64,000 nt of DNA from assembly GCA_038230335.1 (NCBI GenBank), contig JBBRNL010000004.1:1-64000 (forward strand). Direction: 5' to 3'. The notes beneath the pieces were generated by a model, which worked only from the letters and a program-made list of their open reading frames with translations, had not been told where the DNA came from and did not search any database. Positions 1 through 7,957 of this stretch are shown one piece after another (within the stretch, counting starts at the first letter, position 1; the number at the start of each line of letters is the position of its first letter). The position numbers were made by a program, and so were the translations under genes. This stretch comes from JBBRDU01 sp038230335. Its GTDB lineage: Bacteria; Verrucomicrobiota; Verrucomicrobiia; Chthoniobacterales; UBA10450.

Positions 1-35
1 AGCGAACCGCTGGCCGAACCGCGTTCTAGCTTCCG
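1..35 (+). repeat. Left half of an attC site (right half absent)
   Basis: The sequence closely matches the left arm and loop of the attC at 6621-6743 (same CGAACCGCTGGCC core, then GCGTTCTAGCTT). No matching right arm or GTTRRRY box follows before the next gene. The RYYYAAC box would lie left of the window. Confidence 0.6.
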
Positions 36-260
36 ATGACTTCCGCACTCACCCATGCGAAGCCAAGTGATGATGCCACGTCGTGGCAGTGCTGCTTCTG
101 CGGCTCTGCCATCGATGATGAAGAGCGCCTTACGATTTCTGTTTCTCATCGCGATGGTGGGCAGCAAGGGCTTGCGTGCCATTCGCGTTGTCTACCGACA
201 CGTTTACACCCATCGGTTCCATTGCTCGGTAGCGAGGGAGCAGCCGAGCCTACTATCTAA
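36..260 (+). CDS. Small putative zinc-binding cassette protein
   Basis: A 74-residue protein with paired metal-ligand motifs: C19/C20-F-C22 near the N-terminus and C48-H49-x2-C52 further on, an arrangement expected of a small zinc ribbon. It has no signal peptide or membrane segment. The frame is closed by a stop at 27-29, so ATG 36 is the first possible start, and it lies in what was an attC loop. The stop codon (258-260) is the TAA inside the following attC left box, a common cassette arrangement. The function is unknown; the cysteine layout supports a real gene despite its size. Confidence 0.6.
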   Translation: MTSALTHAKPSDDATSWQCCFCGSAIDDEERLTISVSHRDGGQQGLACHSRCLPTRLHPSVPLLGSEGAAEPTI

Positions 261-382
261 CCAGACGATGAAGCTAACGGCCACTGTCGTACGCTTCGGG
301 AAGCACTTTCGATGATCTACTTACTTTCTCCGCAGCTTGGCCTCTGTATCCGTGGCCGTAGCTTATCTTTTCCTCGTTAGGT
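255..382 (+). repeat. attC site
   Basis: The left box ATCTAAC is at 255-261 and the right box GTTAGGT at 376-382. The left arm AAGCTAACGGCCAC pairs with the right arm GTGGCCGTAGCTT apart from one extra base. Confidence 0.9.
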
Positions 383-384
383 CT

Positions 385-522
385 ATGCGAGCACGGCTGG
401 TCATAATAGTCGCTGGCCTCCTGTTATGCGCGTTCTCGGCTTACGCAGAGCCCCCCCTTCAGTTTCGTTTCCGCTTAGCCCGGGCAGAAGGCCGACTGAC
501 GCGACCCCGTGAACGATTTTAA
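385..522 (+). CDS. Short secreted peptide, possibly truncated
   Basis: A 45-residue ORF. ATG 385 lies two bases after the attC right box, the usual cassette position. Residues 1-17 form a clear signal peptide ending in an AYA-type cleavage motif. The remaining tail is Arg-rich and has no recognisable fold. A run of seven C at 451-457 sits just after the signal peptide; a slip there could have changed the frame and shortened the protein. A longer alternative start at 337 would lie inside the attC and is unlikely. No function assigned. The 87 bases after the stop contain no clear attC. Confidence 0.4.
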   Translation: MRARLVIIVAGLLLCAFSAYAEPPLQFRFRLARAEGRLTRPRERF

Positions 523-609
523 GTTCAGTAAATCAGCCGAGTAGTTAGGTTCTCTAACGACTGAGCTACGCAAGACTTCATCGGAACCAGCTCCATAGCT
601 GCGTGAACA

Positions 610-1194
610 TTACTGTTTCGTAACGTTCATCTTTGTTTGCGATAACGGCCCGACGCCGAGTTCCGAACCCTCAAGCTCGTATAAGCCAACCATTGGGTTC
701 GCACCCATTAACCAAAACATGAATCCTGAGCCCGTGTCATTGAAGTCTGCATCGAAGTGAGCGTTTCCCGCGCTGTCACTTTTCAAGGTTGACCCAGAGT
801 TCACCGGGTCGTTGAGGTTCCCGCCAAAAAAACCCACGCCATAAGTGTGGTTCGGCGGCAGATATTTTACGTCCAGGCTCCATTTCCCGTTTTTATACGA
901 CCGCGCGATGAGTTCCGGAAACCGGCCCCCTTGAGGGACTTGTAGAAGAATTCTTTTCTGCTCTAACGAAAGAGGCAACCGTTTCGGTTTCGCCGCTACT
1001 TTTAAAGCATTTTTCTCCCGAATCGCCATAGACGACCTCCCCGCGTCTTTAGACGGGCTGGGACTTGGGGTAAAATGCAACCGCGGTGCCAACGGAGTAG
1101 GTTTGGGGGTTGGCTCTTCCCCGAGCACATTGAGTGAAACAGCACAAACGAGCGCGCCTAACAGGACGAAACCGGCAGAGTAGTTTGTTTTCAT
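610..1194 (-). CDS. Secreted protein of unknown function, reversed in the array
   Basis: A 194-residue protein read against the array. The start at 1194 is chosen because it begins a signal peptide (MKTNYS, hydrophobic to about residue 22). An upstream start at 1239 would add 15 polar residues. A Pro/Thr/Ser-rich linker (about residues 26-50) is followed by a basic stretch and a folded C-terminal half rich in Gly and aromatic residues. No family recognised. Being reversed, it would not be served by a common integron promoter and would need its own. Confidence 0.7.
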   Translation of the reverse strand: MKTNYSAGFVLLGALVCAVSLNVLGEEPTPKPTPLAPRLHFTPSPSPSKDAGRSSMAIREKNALKVAAKPKRLPLSLEQKRILLQVPQGGRFPELIARSYKNGKWSLDVKYLPPNHTYGVGFFGGNLNDPVNSGSTLKSDSAGNAHFDADFNDTGSGFMFWLMGANPMVGLYELEGSELGVGPLSQTKMNVTKQ

Positions 1195-1299
1195 ACGTGG
1201 ACCTGATTGTCGCTGCAAGGCCGTCAAAGTAGCAAGCAAGTATATTGCCCGCCGTTCGTCACGAAAGATCGCGCTGTCGGCCGAACGCCAACGCGAAGC

Positions 1300-1340
1300 T
1301 CGTAAGTTTCGCTTGTCGCCGATCTTGGGTCTCGTTAGGT
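1300..1340 (+). repeat. attC right arm, left half unclear
   Basis: TCGCCGATCTTGGGTCTC followed by GTTAGGT (1334-1340) is the standard right end seen elsewhere, for example at 12026-12047. The left arm in 1250-1290 is too diverged to define. Confidence 0.55.
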
Positions 1341-1360
1341 TTTATCGTGCACGGCATATT

Positions 1361-1591
1361 ATGAAGAAAACGTTTTGGGGCTACTCGGCCGGGATACTTT
1401 TGGCATTGGCGTTGATTGCGATGGCGATCAACTCACATATTAGGAAAGCCAAGCTCGAGCAGCGAGACGCAAAGATTAAGCAGCTAGACACGAGAATTAA
1501 CGCGCTCAAAGCCGCGTTGACTATCATGCCCACGATTTCACCATCAACGCCCGCGCCAGAGAAACAAATTACACCGGCCGCGCCACCGTAA
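1361..1591 (+). CDS. Single-pass membrane protein with short coiled coil
   Basis: A 76-residue protein. Residues 6-21 are a membrane segment. Residues 26-50 are rich in Lys, Glu, Gln and Leu with heptad-like spacing, consistent with a short coiled coil. The tail is Pro/Ala/Thr-rich. ATG 1361 lies 20 bases past the attC right box; an upstream ATG at 1313 lies inside the attC. The layout recalls small bitopic envelope proteins, but no family can be named. Confidence 0.55.
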   Translation: MKKTFWGYSAGILLALALIAMAINSHIRKAKLEQRDAKIKQLDTRINALKAALTIMPTISPSTPAPEKQITPAAPP

Positions 1592-1658
1592 TCAGCAAAG
1601 GTGACAACGATGCATGCATCGCTTGTGGCCTGGGGATGGGCGCTGGAAAGATGCAGAT

Positions 1659-1781
1659 ACCTAACCAGGCGCTGCAGCCAACCGCTGGCCGTCCCGATCC
1701 CTCGCTTCACTTTATGAAAACACATCCATTCCAAGCCACGCTCGCTCCCGCCAGCGGTGGCTGATCGTGTTCTCGTTAGAT
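1659..1781 (+). repeat. attC site
   Basis: The left box ACCTAAC is at 1659-1665 and the right box GTTAGAT at 1775-1781. Arms AGCCAACCGCTGGC and GCCAGCGGTGGCT pair with one extrahelical base. The right box plus the next G makes an ATG at 1780. Confidence 0.92.
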
Positions 1782-1784
1782 GCT

Positions 1785-2222
1785 ATGAAGCGCGTTGTCT
1801 TTGCCGTGCTCGCAAGTTCCTTTGCGGCATTGTGTGGCTGGCTTGCCGGTATACTCGTCGCGGTTTTTTGGACAGCCGCCTGCGGCCTGGGGCGCTCGGA
1901 GACGGTCAGCCCAGACATGTTCATCGCTGATGCTTGGATCGGCGCAATTACGTCGCCATTCTTCGTTGTTCCTGTCTGGCTTTTGGTAACATTGCCAGTT
2001 TAGTTCATCGTCCCGTCTTCTTCGCGGATGCCCCGCTGGCCACTCTGCACTGCGATTGGTGTTCTGGTCGGCGTAGCCACCTTAGCGTTGCTCCGGTCGC
2101 GGTCCGGGCTGTCGGAGCCCGTGCTGTCGTGGTACAGTTTGGCTGCGGTTGCTGCTGGCACCACCGGTCTTGTCGGTTCACTCGCCCGCACACGCACACA
2201 AGATTTTCACGCACGCATCTAA
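1785..2222 (+). pseudogene. Membrane protein gene split by an in-frame amber codon
   Basis: ATG 1785 opens a 72-codon frame with membrane segments, ending at TAG 2001-2003. The same frame continues without another stop to TAA 2220-2222, which is inside the next attC left box, and encodes a further 70 or so residues with two more hydrophobic segments. The simplest reading is one four-segment membrane protein of about 145 residues broken by a point mutation. Alternatively, two small proteins (1785-2003 and 2028-2222) are made separately. ATG 1785 overlaps the stop of a three-codon leader that begins at the attC-derived ATG 1780. Function unknown. Confidence 0.6.
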
Positions 2223-2346
2223 CCAGACGATGACGCTAACCACTACTGTTCCAAGCCTTGGTTGGTGTTTTTGCGTCAGCTAGCCTCTTCGCCCTGTGTT
2301 GGTCCCTCTCCGCCGGTAGTGGTAGCTTATCTTTTCCTCGTTAGAT
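2217..2346 (+). repeat. attC site
   Basis: The left box ATCTAAC is at 2217-2223 and the right box GTTAGAT at 2340-2346. The left arm GCTAACCACTAC pairs with GTAGTGGTAGC with one extra base. The right box supplies an ATG at 2345. Confidence 0.92.
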
Positions 2347-2352
2347 GCTTAT

Positions 2353-2730
2353 ATGAAATCTCGCCGATTCTTACTTGCGGTCGCTTTTTCACTCTGGCTG
2401 CTCGTTGCTAGCGGTTTTGCGGGAGATGACAAGGGTTGGTTCGGCCTCACAATCAAGGTCGACGCGCCGTTCTTTTCTCTCAATCCGGTCCTTGGCTCGG
2501 TAACGGTCACAAAGATTGCAGCGGGTTCGCCGGCGTCGAAGGCCGGTGTGACCGCTGGTGATCACATCGTCCAAGTGGAGGGTGTGGCGATTGTCGGGCG
2601 GCGAGCCAAGGAGATTGAGCCGCTGATGCAGAAGGCCGTGGGCGAGACTCTCCACCTCCAGATGAAGCATCCCAATGGAACCAGCTACTCGGCATCGTTG
2701 GCGGCTGAAGCGGAGCCGGCGGGAAAATGA
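2353..2730 (+). CDS. Secreted PDZ-domain protein
   Basis: A 125-residue protein with a signal peptide (residues 1-23) followed by a single PDZ domain that fills the rest. The PDZ signature is visible: a GSPASKAGV turn at about residues 57-65, then GDHIVQVEG. PDZ domains of this type bind exposed C-termini, and here there is no attached protease, so a regulatory or adaptor role in the periplasm is plausible but inferred. The start is well placed: its ATG overlaps the TGA of a four-codon leader (2345-2356) that begins with the attC-derived ATG. Confidence 0.85.
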   Translation: MKSRRFLLAVAFSLWLLVASGFAGDDKGWFGLTIKVDAPFFSLNPVLGSVTVTKIAAGSPASKAGVTAGDHIVQVEGVAIVGRRAKEIEPLMQKAVGETLHLQMKHPNGTSYSASLAAEAEPAGK

Positions 2731-2740
2731 CTGAGGTCGC

Positions 2741-2857
2741 ATCTAACCAGACGATGCAGCCAACCGCTGGCCGGCGTACGCTCAAGTTTTCCCATGACTC
2801 AAACCTCTGCTCCCGCGCCACGCGCGCTCTCGCCAGTGGTGGCTGATCTTGTTAGAT
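2741..2857 (+). repeat. attC site
   Basis: The left box ATCTAAC is at 2741-2747 and the right box GTTAGAT at 2851-2857. The arms are of the AGCCAACCGCTGGC type, with right arm GCCAGTGGTGGCT. The right box gives the start ATG (2856) of the next gene. Confidence 0.92.
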
Positions 2858-3236
2858 GCTACTCCGCATTCTCATCCTTGGTGTCTGTGGTCTGATAGGT
2901 TTCGCCGCACGCGCTGAAACCTTAGATCGACAGCTTATTGGCAAGTGGAAAGATGAGCTTGGTGTTGAGATCATTTTTCGCCCCAACCACACGACGGCCA
3001 AGCGAAGCGACCCCTACATTTGAAATGGCACTTGGCGAGTGAAAGGGAATCAGCTCACCACTGTTACTCTGTGTTCCGCCTGGCCAGAGAGACATTACAT
3101 CGAGACCTGCTTGTTCACGATCCACCACGACCACCTCATCTTGGGGATGCATAACCTCATTAAGAAGGAACACGGACGAGAGGTCGATCACACTGAACCC
3201 TTTTTGACCGAAGTCACTTACAGACGCGTTCGATGA
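2856..3236 (+). pseudogene. Secreted small protein gene with an in-frame TGA
   Basis: From the attC-derived ATG 2856 the frame encodes a signal peptide (about 18 residues) and a mature part with a GKWKDELG-type motif recalling small lipocalin-like or copper-resistance-like secreted proteins (weak resemblance). A TGA at 3021-3023 interrupts it, and the same frame continues to TGA 3234-3236. The codon is followed by NGTWRVKG, so an ancestral TGG (Trp) is likely. The total would be about 126 residues. No signal for selenocysteine insertion is evident. Probably a decayed cassette gene; a sequencing error is possible. Confidence 0.7.
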
Positions 3237-3447
3237 AGTGAAGTTACGCTCTGCGTTATTTGCATACCTTTCGCGGCCACGGCAGCCGTCGCCGCTGGCG
3301 TTGGCTCACGCTTCGTGTGATTCCAACGTAATCACGTCTTGTAACTCGACGCTTTTAAAGCGTCAAGATAGCGCAGCGCCGTTTCTTCGCAGCATTCCTG
3401 GTTGCGACTCAGTGCCCAGCTTGATACGCTCTTCTAAAACGTGCGGC
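3237..3447 (+). other. Stretch without a supported gene
   Basis: This lies between the broken gene and the next attC. The one longer open frame (3238-3492) has a composition unlike a protein and runs into the attC, so it is not called. It may hold remains of a lost cassette, but no boxes can be defined. Confidence 0.5.
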
Positions 3448-3575
3448 AGCTTGCCAGACGATGAAGCTAACGTCCACTACGGTGCGCTTTGAAAGGATTC
3501 TTCGATGATCTACTCACTTTCTCCACAGATTGGCCTCCGCAACTGTGGCCGCAGCTTATCTTTCTTTCGTTAGGC
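3448..3575 (+). repeat. attC site with degenerate left box
   Basis: The inner arms match the site at 7198-7320 and the right box GTTAGGC is at 3569-3575. The left box reads AGCTTGC where siblings have a CTAAC core, so it may be impaired for recombination. Confidence 0.8.
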
Positions 3576-3577
3576 CT

Positions 3578-4093
3578 ATGACGCTTCAGGATTGGAGTAA
3601 TCTCGCGCAAGTGATTGGCGCGGTCGCCGTTGTCATTTCGCTCTTCTACGTTGGATTTCAGATCAAACGGAACACGAGCGCCGTTCGCTCCGCCACTTCG
3701 CAAGCAATTCACAACAACTACGGTGATTGGTATATGAATCTGATGCGCGATGCCGAGCTCAACCGGATCGCGCTCAAGGGACTGAAGGACTACTCGTCAT
3801 TGGATGAAATAGAGAAAGCGCGCTTCATTCAGGTCTTCATGGCATTTATCTCTTTTTCGCAGAACGCCTTCTACCAGTGGCGCGAAAAGGCACTGTCTCC
3901 CTGGCTTTGGGATGGCTGGAAATTGCTCACCATGAATTTGCTTGCTGCTCCTGGCGGCAAAGGTTTTTGGAAGGAACGAGGCTACGTTTTCGGGAAGGAA
4001 TACCGGGACTATGTGGAGAGAGTCATCATGACTAAGACGCCACATCCCGAGGCCAGGCCCTTTGGCGCTTTCAAAATCGGTGATGGGAAATGA
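3578..4093 (+). CDS. Membrane-anchored protein, QIKRNT family, copy 1
   Basis: A 171-residue protein with an N-terminal membrane segment (about residues 12-30) leading into VGFQIKRNTSAV, then a mostly helical soluble domain with conserved aromatic residues and a GGKGFW motif near residue 128. A second cassette (10333-10800) encodes a relative with the same plan (VGLQIRQNTGAL, GGGTWW). Such proteins are known only as hypothetical. ATG 3578 is two bases after the attC right box; an upstream ATG at 3530 lies in the attC. Two related cassettes in one array suggest repeated capture or old duplication. Function unknown. Confidence 0.8.
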   Translation: MTLQDWSNLAQVIGAVAVVISLFYVGFQIKRNTSAVRSATSQAIHNNYGDWYMNLMRDAELNRIALKGLKDYSSLDEIEKARFIQVFMAFISFSQNAFYQWREKALSPWLWDGWKLLTMNLLAAPGGKGFWKERGYVFGKEYRDYVERVIMTKTPHPEARPFGAFKIGDGK

Positions 4094-4094
4094 G

Positions 4095-4215
4095 GCCTAA
4101 CCATATGATGGAGCCAGCACCCGTCCGACTTGCTTATGAGCTTTTTCGCCATTCAACCCTCAGCCTGCAGCCTGCCGCGCCCTCGGCGACGTGGCTCATC
4201 TTGGTCTCGTTAGGC
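4095..4215 (+). repeat. attC site
   Basis: The left box GCCTAAC is at 4095-4101 and the right box GTTAGGC at 4209-4215, perfectly complementary outer boxes. The inner arms are a divergent type. Confidence 0.88.
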
Positions 4216-4222
4216 CCTACTC

Positions 4223-4762
4223 ATGCTAAAACCGATTTTGACAATAGTGTTCGCAATCGGCGCCATCTTGCCATTGTGCGCTCAAAATGCCGACTTCGAT
4301 CTGACCATCGCAGTTCCGAAGGTGCAGACAACCGGTCCAGGGACTGGTGCCCACGCGGTCATTTACGATAAGACAGGTAAACGCCCTTTTCATGTCTTGC
4401 TCACCAAACGGTCAGGGAAGGCACAGCGCCTCTGGGTGGAGTGGTGCTCCTGGGGCTACTACAATCTTTCCTTTGAATTTAACGACAGCACGTCCAAGAC
4501 CTGGATGGTCAGGCGCGAGGATATAGCTTTTACCGCGAATGCTCCAGGGTGGTTCACGTTGGAGCCAGGCGAAACTCATGTTTTCAGTGTAACATTCCCA
4601 AGCGGTTGGCTGGACTTGCCCGAGGTGCCGCGCGGCCCTGTTCCCATCACGCTTCGGGCCATATACGAGATACCCCCTGATGGAATGACCCAAAGGGGCG
4701 GAGTTTGGACTGGCAAAGTAATTTCAAATCCGGTCCAGGTACAGTTGTTTCCTTCGAAATAG
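4223..4762 (+). CDS. Secreted protein of unknown function
   Basis: A 179-residue protein with a signal peptide (residues 1-20, ending near LCAQN). The rest is beta-rich, with many Trp, Tyr and Gly residues and a GWFTLEPGETHVFSVTFP stretch like the edge strands of immunoglobulin-like or copper-chaperone-like beta sandwiches. No family can be named. ATG 4223 follows the attC by seven bases. The TAG stop ends one base before the next attC left box, so the cassette is very compact. Confidence 0.8.
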   Translation: MLKPILTIVFAIGAILPLCAQNADFDLTIAVPKVQTTGPGTGAHAVIYDKTGKRPFHVLLTKRSGKAQRLWVEWCSWGYYNLSFEFNDSTSKTWMVRREDIAFTANAPGWFTLEPGETHVFSVTFPSGWLDLPEVPRGPVPITLRAIYEIPPDGMTQRGGVWTGKVISNPVQVQLFPSK

Positions 4763-4886
4763 GCCTAACCAAGCGCTCCAGCCAACCGCTGACCGGTCCG
4801 CGTTTACCTTTTCCAATGACTAGATTAGTTTCACTGCAGTTTAGCCTCGCCGCCGGTAGCGGTGGCTGAGCTTGTTTTCGTTAGAT
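4763..4886 (+). repeat. attC site
   Basis: The left box GCCTAAC is at 4763-4769 and the right box GTTAGAT at 4880-4886. AGCCAACCGCT pairs with AGCGGTGGCT plus one extra base. The right box supplies the ATG of the next gene. Confidence 0.93.
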
Positions 4887-5622
4887 GGTGACACCGAAAG
4901 ACACATCGCATCTGTCAGATGATATCTCCCAATATGCGGGTGGCGCGGGAGGCACACCAACTTCCGACGATCATTTCGCCGCGCGCCTGCGCAGATTCGG
5001 GCCGGTGGGAATACTTGCGATCCTCATCGTCCTCGCGGGTAATTTTATCGTTGCGCCGCTCAGCGCCGTTCTCGTCCTGATATGGGCACGCCTTTCTCAC
5101 ACCCCGGAGAGCGAGATCGGGTATGTGCGGCCCAAGAGTTGGCTTCGCGGCTTAACCATCGGCATCGTTTTCGGCACGGCTTTCAAATTTCTGATGAAGG
5201 CGCTCGTCATGCCGCTTCTCGGAGCCCCTCCGATCAATCAGGCCTACCATTACGTCGCAGGGAATACCGCCGCGCTCCCAGGAATGATATTGATCATGAT
5301 TGCCGTCGCCGGCTTCGGAGAAGAAACACTGTTCCGCGGTTACCTGTTCGAACGCCTCGGTAAACTTTTCGGACGCGGGAAGGGTGCGACCATACTAATT
5401 GTTTTGCTAACTGCCGGATCGTTTGCGCTCCTCCACTATCGTGAACAAGGGCTGGCCGGCTCCGAACAGGCGATGATCACTGGCTTGGTGTTCGGAGCGA
5501 TTTTTGCTGTGACTGGCCAGCTCTGGATGCTGATGGTGGCGCATGCCACATTCGATCTGACGGCACTCGCCATAATCTATTGGGATGTCGAATCCGACGT
5601 CGCTCATCTTTTGTTCAAGTAG
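4885..5622 (+). CDS. CPBP family intramembrane metalloprotease
   Basis: A 245-residue multi-pass membrane protein of the CPBP (Abi/CAAX protease-like) family. The three diagnostic motifs are present: EETLFRG with E146, E147 and R151, a histidine at H184 (LLHY), and HATFD with H220 and D224, which together form the metal and catalytic site within the membrane. Around residues 40-70 and 90-110 are further membrane segments. Family members include prenyl-protein proteases and bacteriocin self-immunity proteins; which applies here is unknown. The start codon ATG 4885 is made by the attC right box. Confidence 0.92.
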   Translation: MVTPKDTSHLSDDISQYAGGAGGTPTSDDHFAARLRRFGPVGILAILIVLAGNFIVAPLSAVLVLIWARLSHTPESEIGYVRPKSWLRGLTIGIVFGTAFKFLMKALVMPLLGAPPINQAYHYVAGNTAALPGMILIMIAVAGFGEETLFRGYLFERLGKLFGRGKGATILIVLLTAGSFALLHYREQGLAGSEQAMITGLVFGAIFAVTGQLWMLMVAHATFDLTALAIIYWDVESDVAHLLFK

Positions 5623-5653
5623 TTCGGCACCTTATCGACAAGCAACGCGAACC

Positions 5654-5778
5654 ATCTAACCAGGCGATGCAGCCAACGCCTACCCGCTGTACGATCCACT
5701 TTCAATGATAGCTAGAACCCTTTACCTCCGCGCCACGCTCGCTCCCGGTAAGCGTAGCTTATCTTTTTCTCGTTAGGT
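5654..5778 (+). repeat. attC site
   Basis: The left box ATCTAAC is at 5654-5660 and the right box GTTAGGT at 5772-5778. Arms AGCCAACGCCTACC and GGTAAGCGTAGCT pair partly; this is the GCCTACC arm type shared with 9901 and 10795. Confidence 0.9.
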
Positions 5779-5780
5779 CT

Positions 5781-6605
5781 ATGAGCACCGATCCCACGAC
5801 ATCGACGAAGGAAAGAGCGTTGTATATCGCAAGCGTGGGTCATGCGGCCTTTGCGGCGAGCATGATCGCCCTCGGAATTCTGGGCCTAAACAAAGGCGAT
5901 TTCACCCCGGTGTGGGCGCCGGTGCCCAAGGTTGTGCCGGCACGTGAGGTTCTGGTCTATTTGTGCGCTCTTATTTCTCTGGGGTCTGGCCTGGGCCTAC
6001 TTTGGCAGCGCACAGTTGCCACCGCTGCCCGCGTGCTGCTCGCTGCGTTCCTGCTTTGGTTGCTGCTTTTAAAAGTGCCCGCCGTCTTCCCTGCGCCGAC
6101 TGTCGTAGCTTCCTGGTATGGCTGCGCTGAGATCGCCGTGATGGTGGCGGGGGCCTGGGTGCTCTATGCCTGGTTCGCCGGTGAATGGGACCGGCGGCGC
6201 TTCGGTTTCGCCACGGGCGACAAGGGGGTGCGCATCGCGCGGGTGCTCTACGGCTTGGCTTTGATCTTCTTCGGCGTGGGCCATTTCGCCTACGTTAAAC
6301 AGACCGCCGTGCTGGTGCCTGCCTGGCTGCCGGGGCATGTGTTTTGGGCGTATTTCACCGGCGGGACTTTTATCGGTGCGGGTGTGGCGGTGCTCATCGG
6401 TGTGTGTGCACGGTTGGCAGCCGCACTCTCGGCGTTACAGATGGGCATGTTCATACTACTGGTGTGGCTACCCATCGTATCGGCCGGCCACATCAGCGCC
6501 TTCCAATGGGGTGAGTTCGTGGTCACTTGTGCGTTGACGGCCGCCGGGTGGGTGGTGGCGGATTCCTACCGCGGCATGCCTTGGTTCGCGTTGAACAAGC
6601 GATAG
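5781..6605 (+). CDS. Multi-pass membrane protein, DoxX-like
   Basis: A 274-residue protein with eight or so hydrophobic segments. Two halves look similar in layout (each starts with an ALYIASVGHAAFA or ARVLYGLALIFFGVGHFAY type helix), which suggests an internal duplication of a four-helix DoxX-like unit. The second half has GVGHF and WLPGH motifs reminiscent of the DoxX/DUF417 group. The role is unknown; such proteins sit in the inner membrane. ATG 5781 is two bases past the attC right box. Confidence 0.8.
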   Translation: MSTDPTTSTKERALYIASVGHAAFAASMIALGILGLNKGDFTPVWAPVPKVVPAREVLVYLCALISLGSGLGLLWQRTVATAARVLLAAFLLWLLLLKVPAVFPAPTVVASWYGCAEIAVMVAGAWVLYAWFAGEWDRRRFGFATGDKGVRIARVLYGLALIFFGVGHFAYVKQTAVLVPAWLPGHVFWAYFTGGTFIGAGVAVLIGVCARLAAALSALQMGMFILLVWLPIVSAGHISAFQWGEFVVTCALTAAGWVVADSYRGMPWFALNKR

Positions 6606-6620
6606 AACAGTCGCCATAAA

Positions 6621-6743
6621 ACCTAACCAAACGATGCGGCGAACCGCTGGCCGCCCAGCGTTCTAGCTTTCGATGACTACTACCTCTTACTCGCAGCCAC
6701 TCGCGCCCTCGCCAGCGGTCGCTGATCTTGTGTCTCGTTAGAT
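6621..6743 (+). repeat. attC site
   Basis: The left box ACCTAAC is at 6621-6627 and the right box GTTAGAT at 6737-6743. Arms GCGAACCGCTGGC and GCCAGCGGTCGC pair with one extra base, a compensated variant of the common arm. Confidence 0.93.
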
Positions 6744-7185
6744 GCTGCGTGCAATCAAACTGGTTGCTTTCGCGTCAATTCTCGCCGTGTTCACCGGATG
6801 TGGCGATTCGCGGCCTACCGAAAGAAAGATCGTCGGCGCGTGGTCCTGGACATACATCGAGGGCGTGGGTCGGATGGTCTTCACTGCGGATCACAGGGTT
6901 AAAGAGGGCTTTCCGCCAGAAGACAAAGATGGAAGACACCTTCCGGATGATCAGTTCACATATCTAGAGTCTGGCACGTGGCGACTTGAGAGCGACGTCC
7001 TAGTTACAGAGGTGGACAATCAACCGCTAATAGATCGTTATGACAATACGTCGCGGGACGAACCAGAAGAGATCCGTCAGCGCCATCGCCCAGCCCTTAA
7101 AAAAGAGATTCTGCGCCAGAAGATCGTTAAGATTGACAGTAAGCAGATGGTCTTTGAGAAAGGTGGACTTGATCGCGTGAGATGA
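6742..7185 (+). CDS. Lipoprotein of unknown function
   Basis: A 147-residue protein whose ATG is formed by the attC right box. Residues 1-20 are a lipoprotein signal with a lipobox-like VFTGC, the Cys being the predicted lipidated residue. The mature part starts with KIVGAWSWTY and includes ESGTWRLE, a repeated W-containing strand pattern typical of small lipocalin-like bacterial lipoproteins, and ends with a Lys/Arg-rich tail. Function unknown. This fold guess rests on motif resemblance only. Confidence 0.8.
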   Translation: MLRAIKLVAFASILAVFTGCGDSRPTERKIVGAWSWTYIEGVGRMVFTADHRVKEGFPPEDKDGRHLPDDQFTYLESGTWRLESDVLVTEVDNQPLIDRYDNTSRDEPEEIRQRHRPALKKEILRQKIVKIDSKQMVFEKGGLDRVR

Positions 7186-7197
7186 AGCCACACCGGC

Positions 7198-7320
7198 ATC
7201 TAACCAGGCGATGAAGCTAACGTCCACCGCTTGGCGCTTTGAACCTTCGATGAGCTATTTACTTTCTCCGCAGATTGGCCTCAGTGTCGGTGGCCGCAGT
7301 TTATCTTATTCTCGTTAGAT
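7198..7320 (+). repeat. attC site
   Basis: The left box ATCTAAC is at 7198-7204 and the right box GTTAGAT at 7314-7320. Arms are of the AAGCTAACGTCCAC / GTGGCCGCAG type. The right box starts an eight-codon leader at 7319. Confidence 0.9.
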
Positions 7321-7338
7321 GCGGAAACTGCTGCGCAC

Positions 7339-7914
7339 ATGACTCCATTCGACTACGCAGTTGGGCTGGTATCGATCCTGGTGGGCCTCGCCCTGGCTGA
7401 CGTCGCGGCGAGCCTCCACAAGTTGTTGCGCCACGCCCGTTCAGTGAGATGGGATGGCCGTGTGCTACTTTCGGTCGCCCTGGTGATCATTAAGATTACC
7501 GGAATGTGGTTCGCGGTGTGGTCGATCCGTTCCGTGAAAGAAGTGCTCTCGTTTCCATTCTACCTCTCGCTCTTTCTCGAATTCATGGTGTTATTCCTTG
7601 TTTGCGCAGCCTGCCTCCCTGACGAAGCGGAGGAGAATTGCGATCTAGGCGCGTTCTACGAGAAGAATAGACGGTATTTATGGTCATTGTTTGCCTTGTT
7701 TCAGACCTCCTACTTTCTGCACTGGATCTATTTCGTCGGATTCAGCGGGATCGATCGCGCGGAACTGCTCCGGCGTGGATCAGTCGTGGTCGCTCCGCTG
7801 ATTATGTTCCTGTTGCTCCGAGGTATTCGATCTCGCCGGTTCCATTACGTTGCGCTCCTCGCCTTAATCGTCTTAGCTCTCAGCGAGTACTGGCGGCTTA
7901 CATTGGCTTCTTGA
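7339..7914 (+). CDS. Multi-pass membrane protein of unknown function
   Basis: A 191-residue protein with five or six hydrophobic helices, ending with LLALIVLALSEYW. The N-terminus (DYAVGLVSILVGLALADVA) is a glycine-rich helix of a kind seen in uncharacterised small inner-membrane proteins. ATG 7339 overlaps the TGA of a seven-residue leader that begins at the attC-derived ATG 7319, so translation is probably coupled. No function can be assigned. Confidence 0.75.
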   Translation: MTPFDYAVGLVSILVGLALADVAASLHKLLRHARSVRWDGRVLLSVALVIIKITGMWFAVWSIRSVKEVLSFPFYLSLFLEFMVLFLVCAACLPDEAEENCDLGAFYEKNRRYLWSLFALFQTSYFLHWIYFVGFSGIDRAELLRRGSVVVAPLIMFLLLRGIRSRRFHYVALLALIVLALSEYWRLTLAS

Positions 7915-7957
7915 AGTGGCGCCAACCTAGTTACATCTTCGTACTGGCACGTTTACC

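Noticed and set aside
540..570. tRNA-like D-arm on the minus strand (GTAGCTCAGTCGTTAGAG)
   Set aside because: No acceptor stem, anticodon arm or T-arm can be built around it, so it is taken as chance or a fragment.
3021..3023. Selenocysteine at the in-frame TGA
   Set aside because: No stem-loop of the required type was seen after the codon, and a Trp codon mutation explains it better.
3238..3492. 84-residue open frame
   Set aside because: Unprotein-like composition, no ribosome site, and it runs into an attC site.
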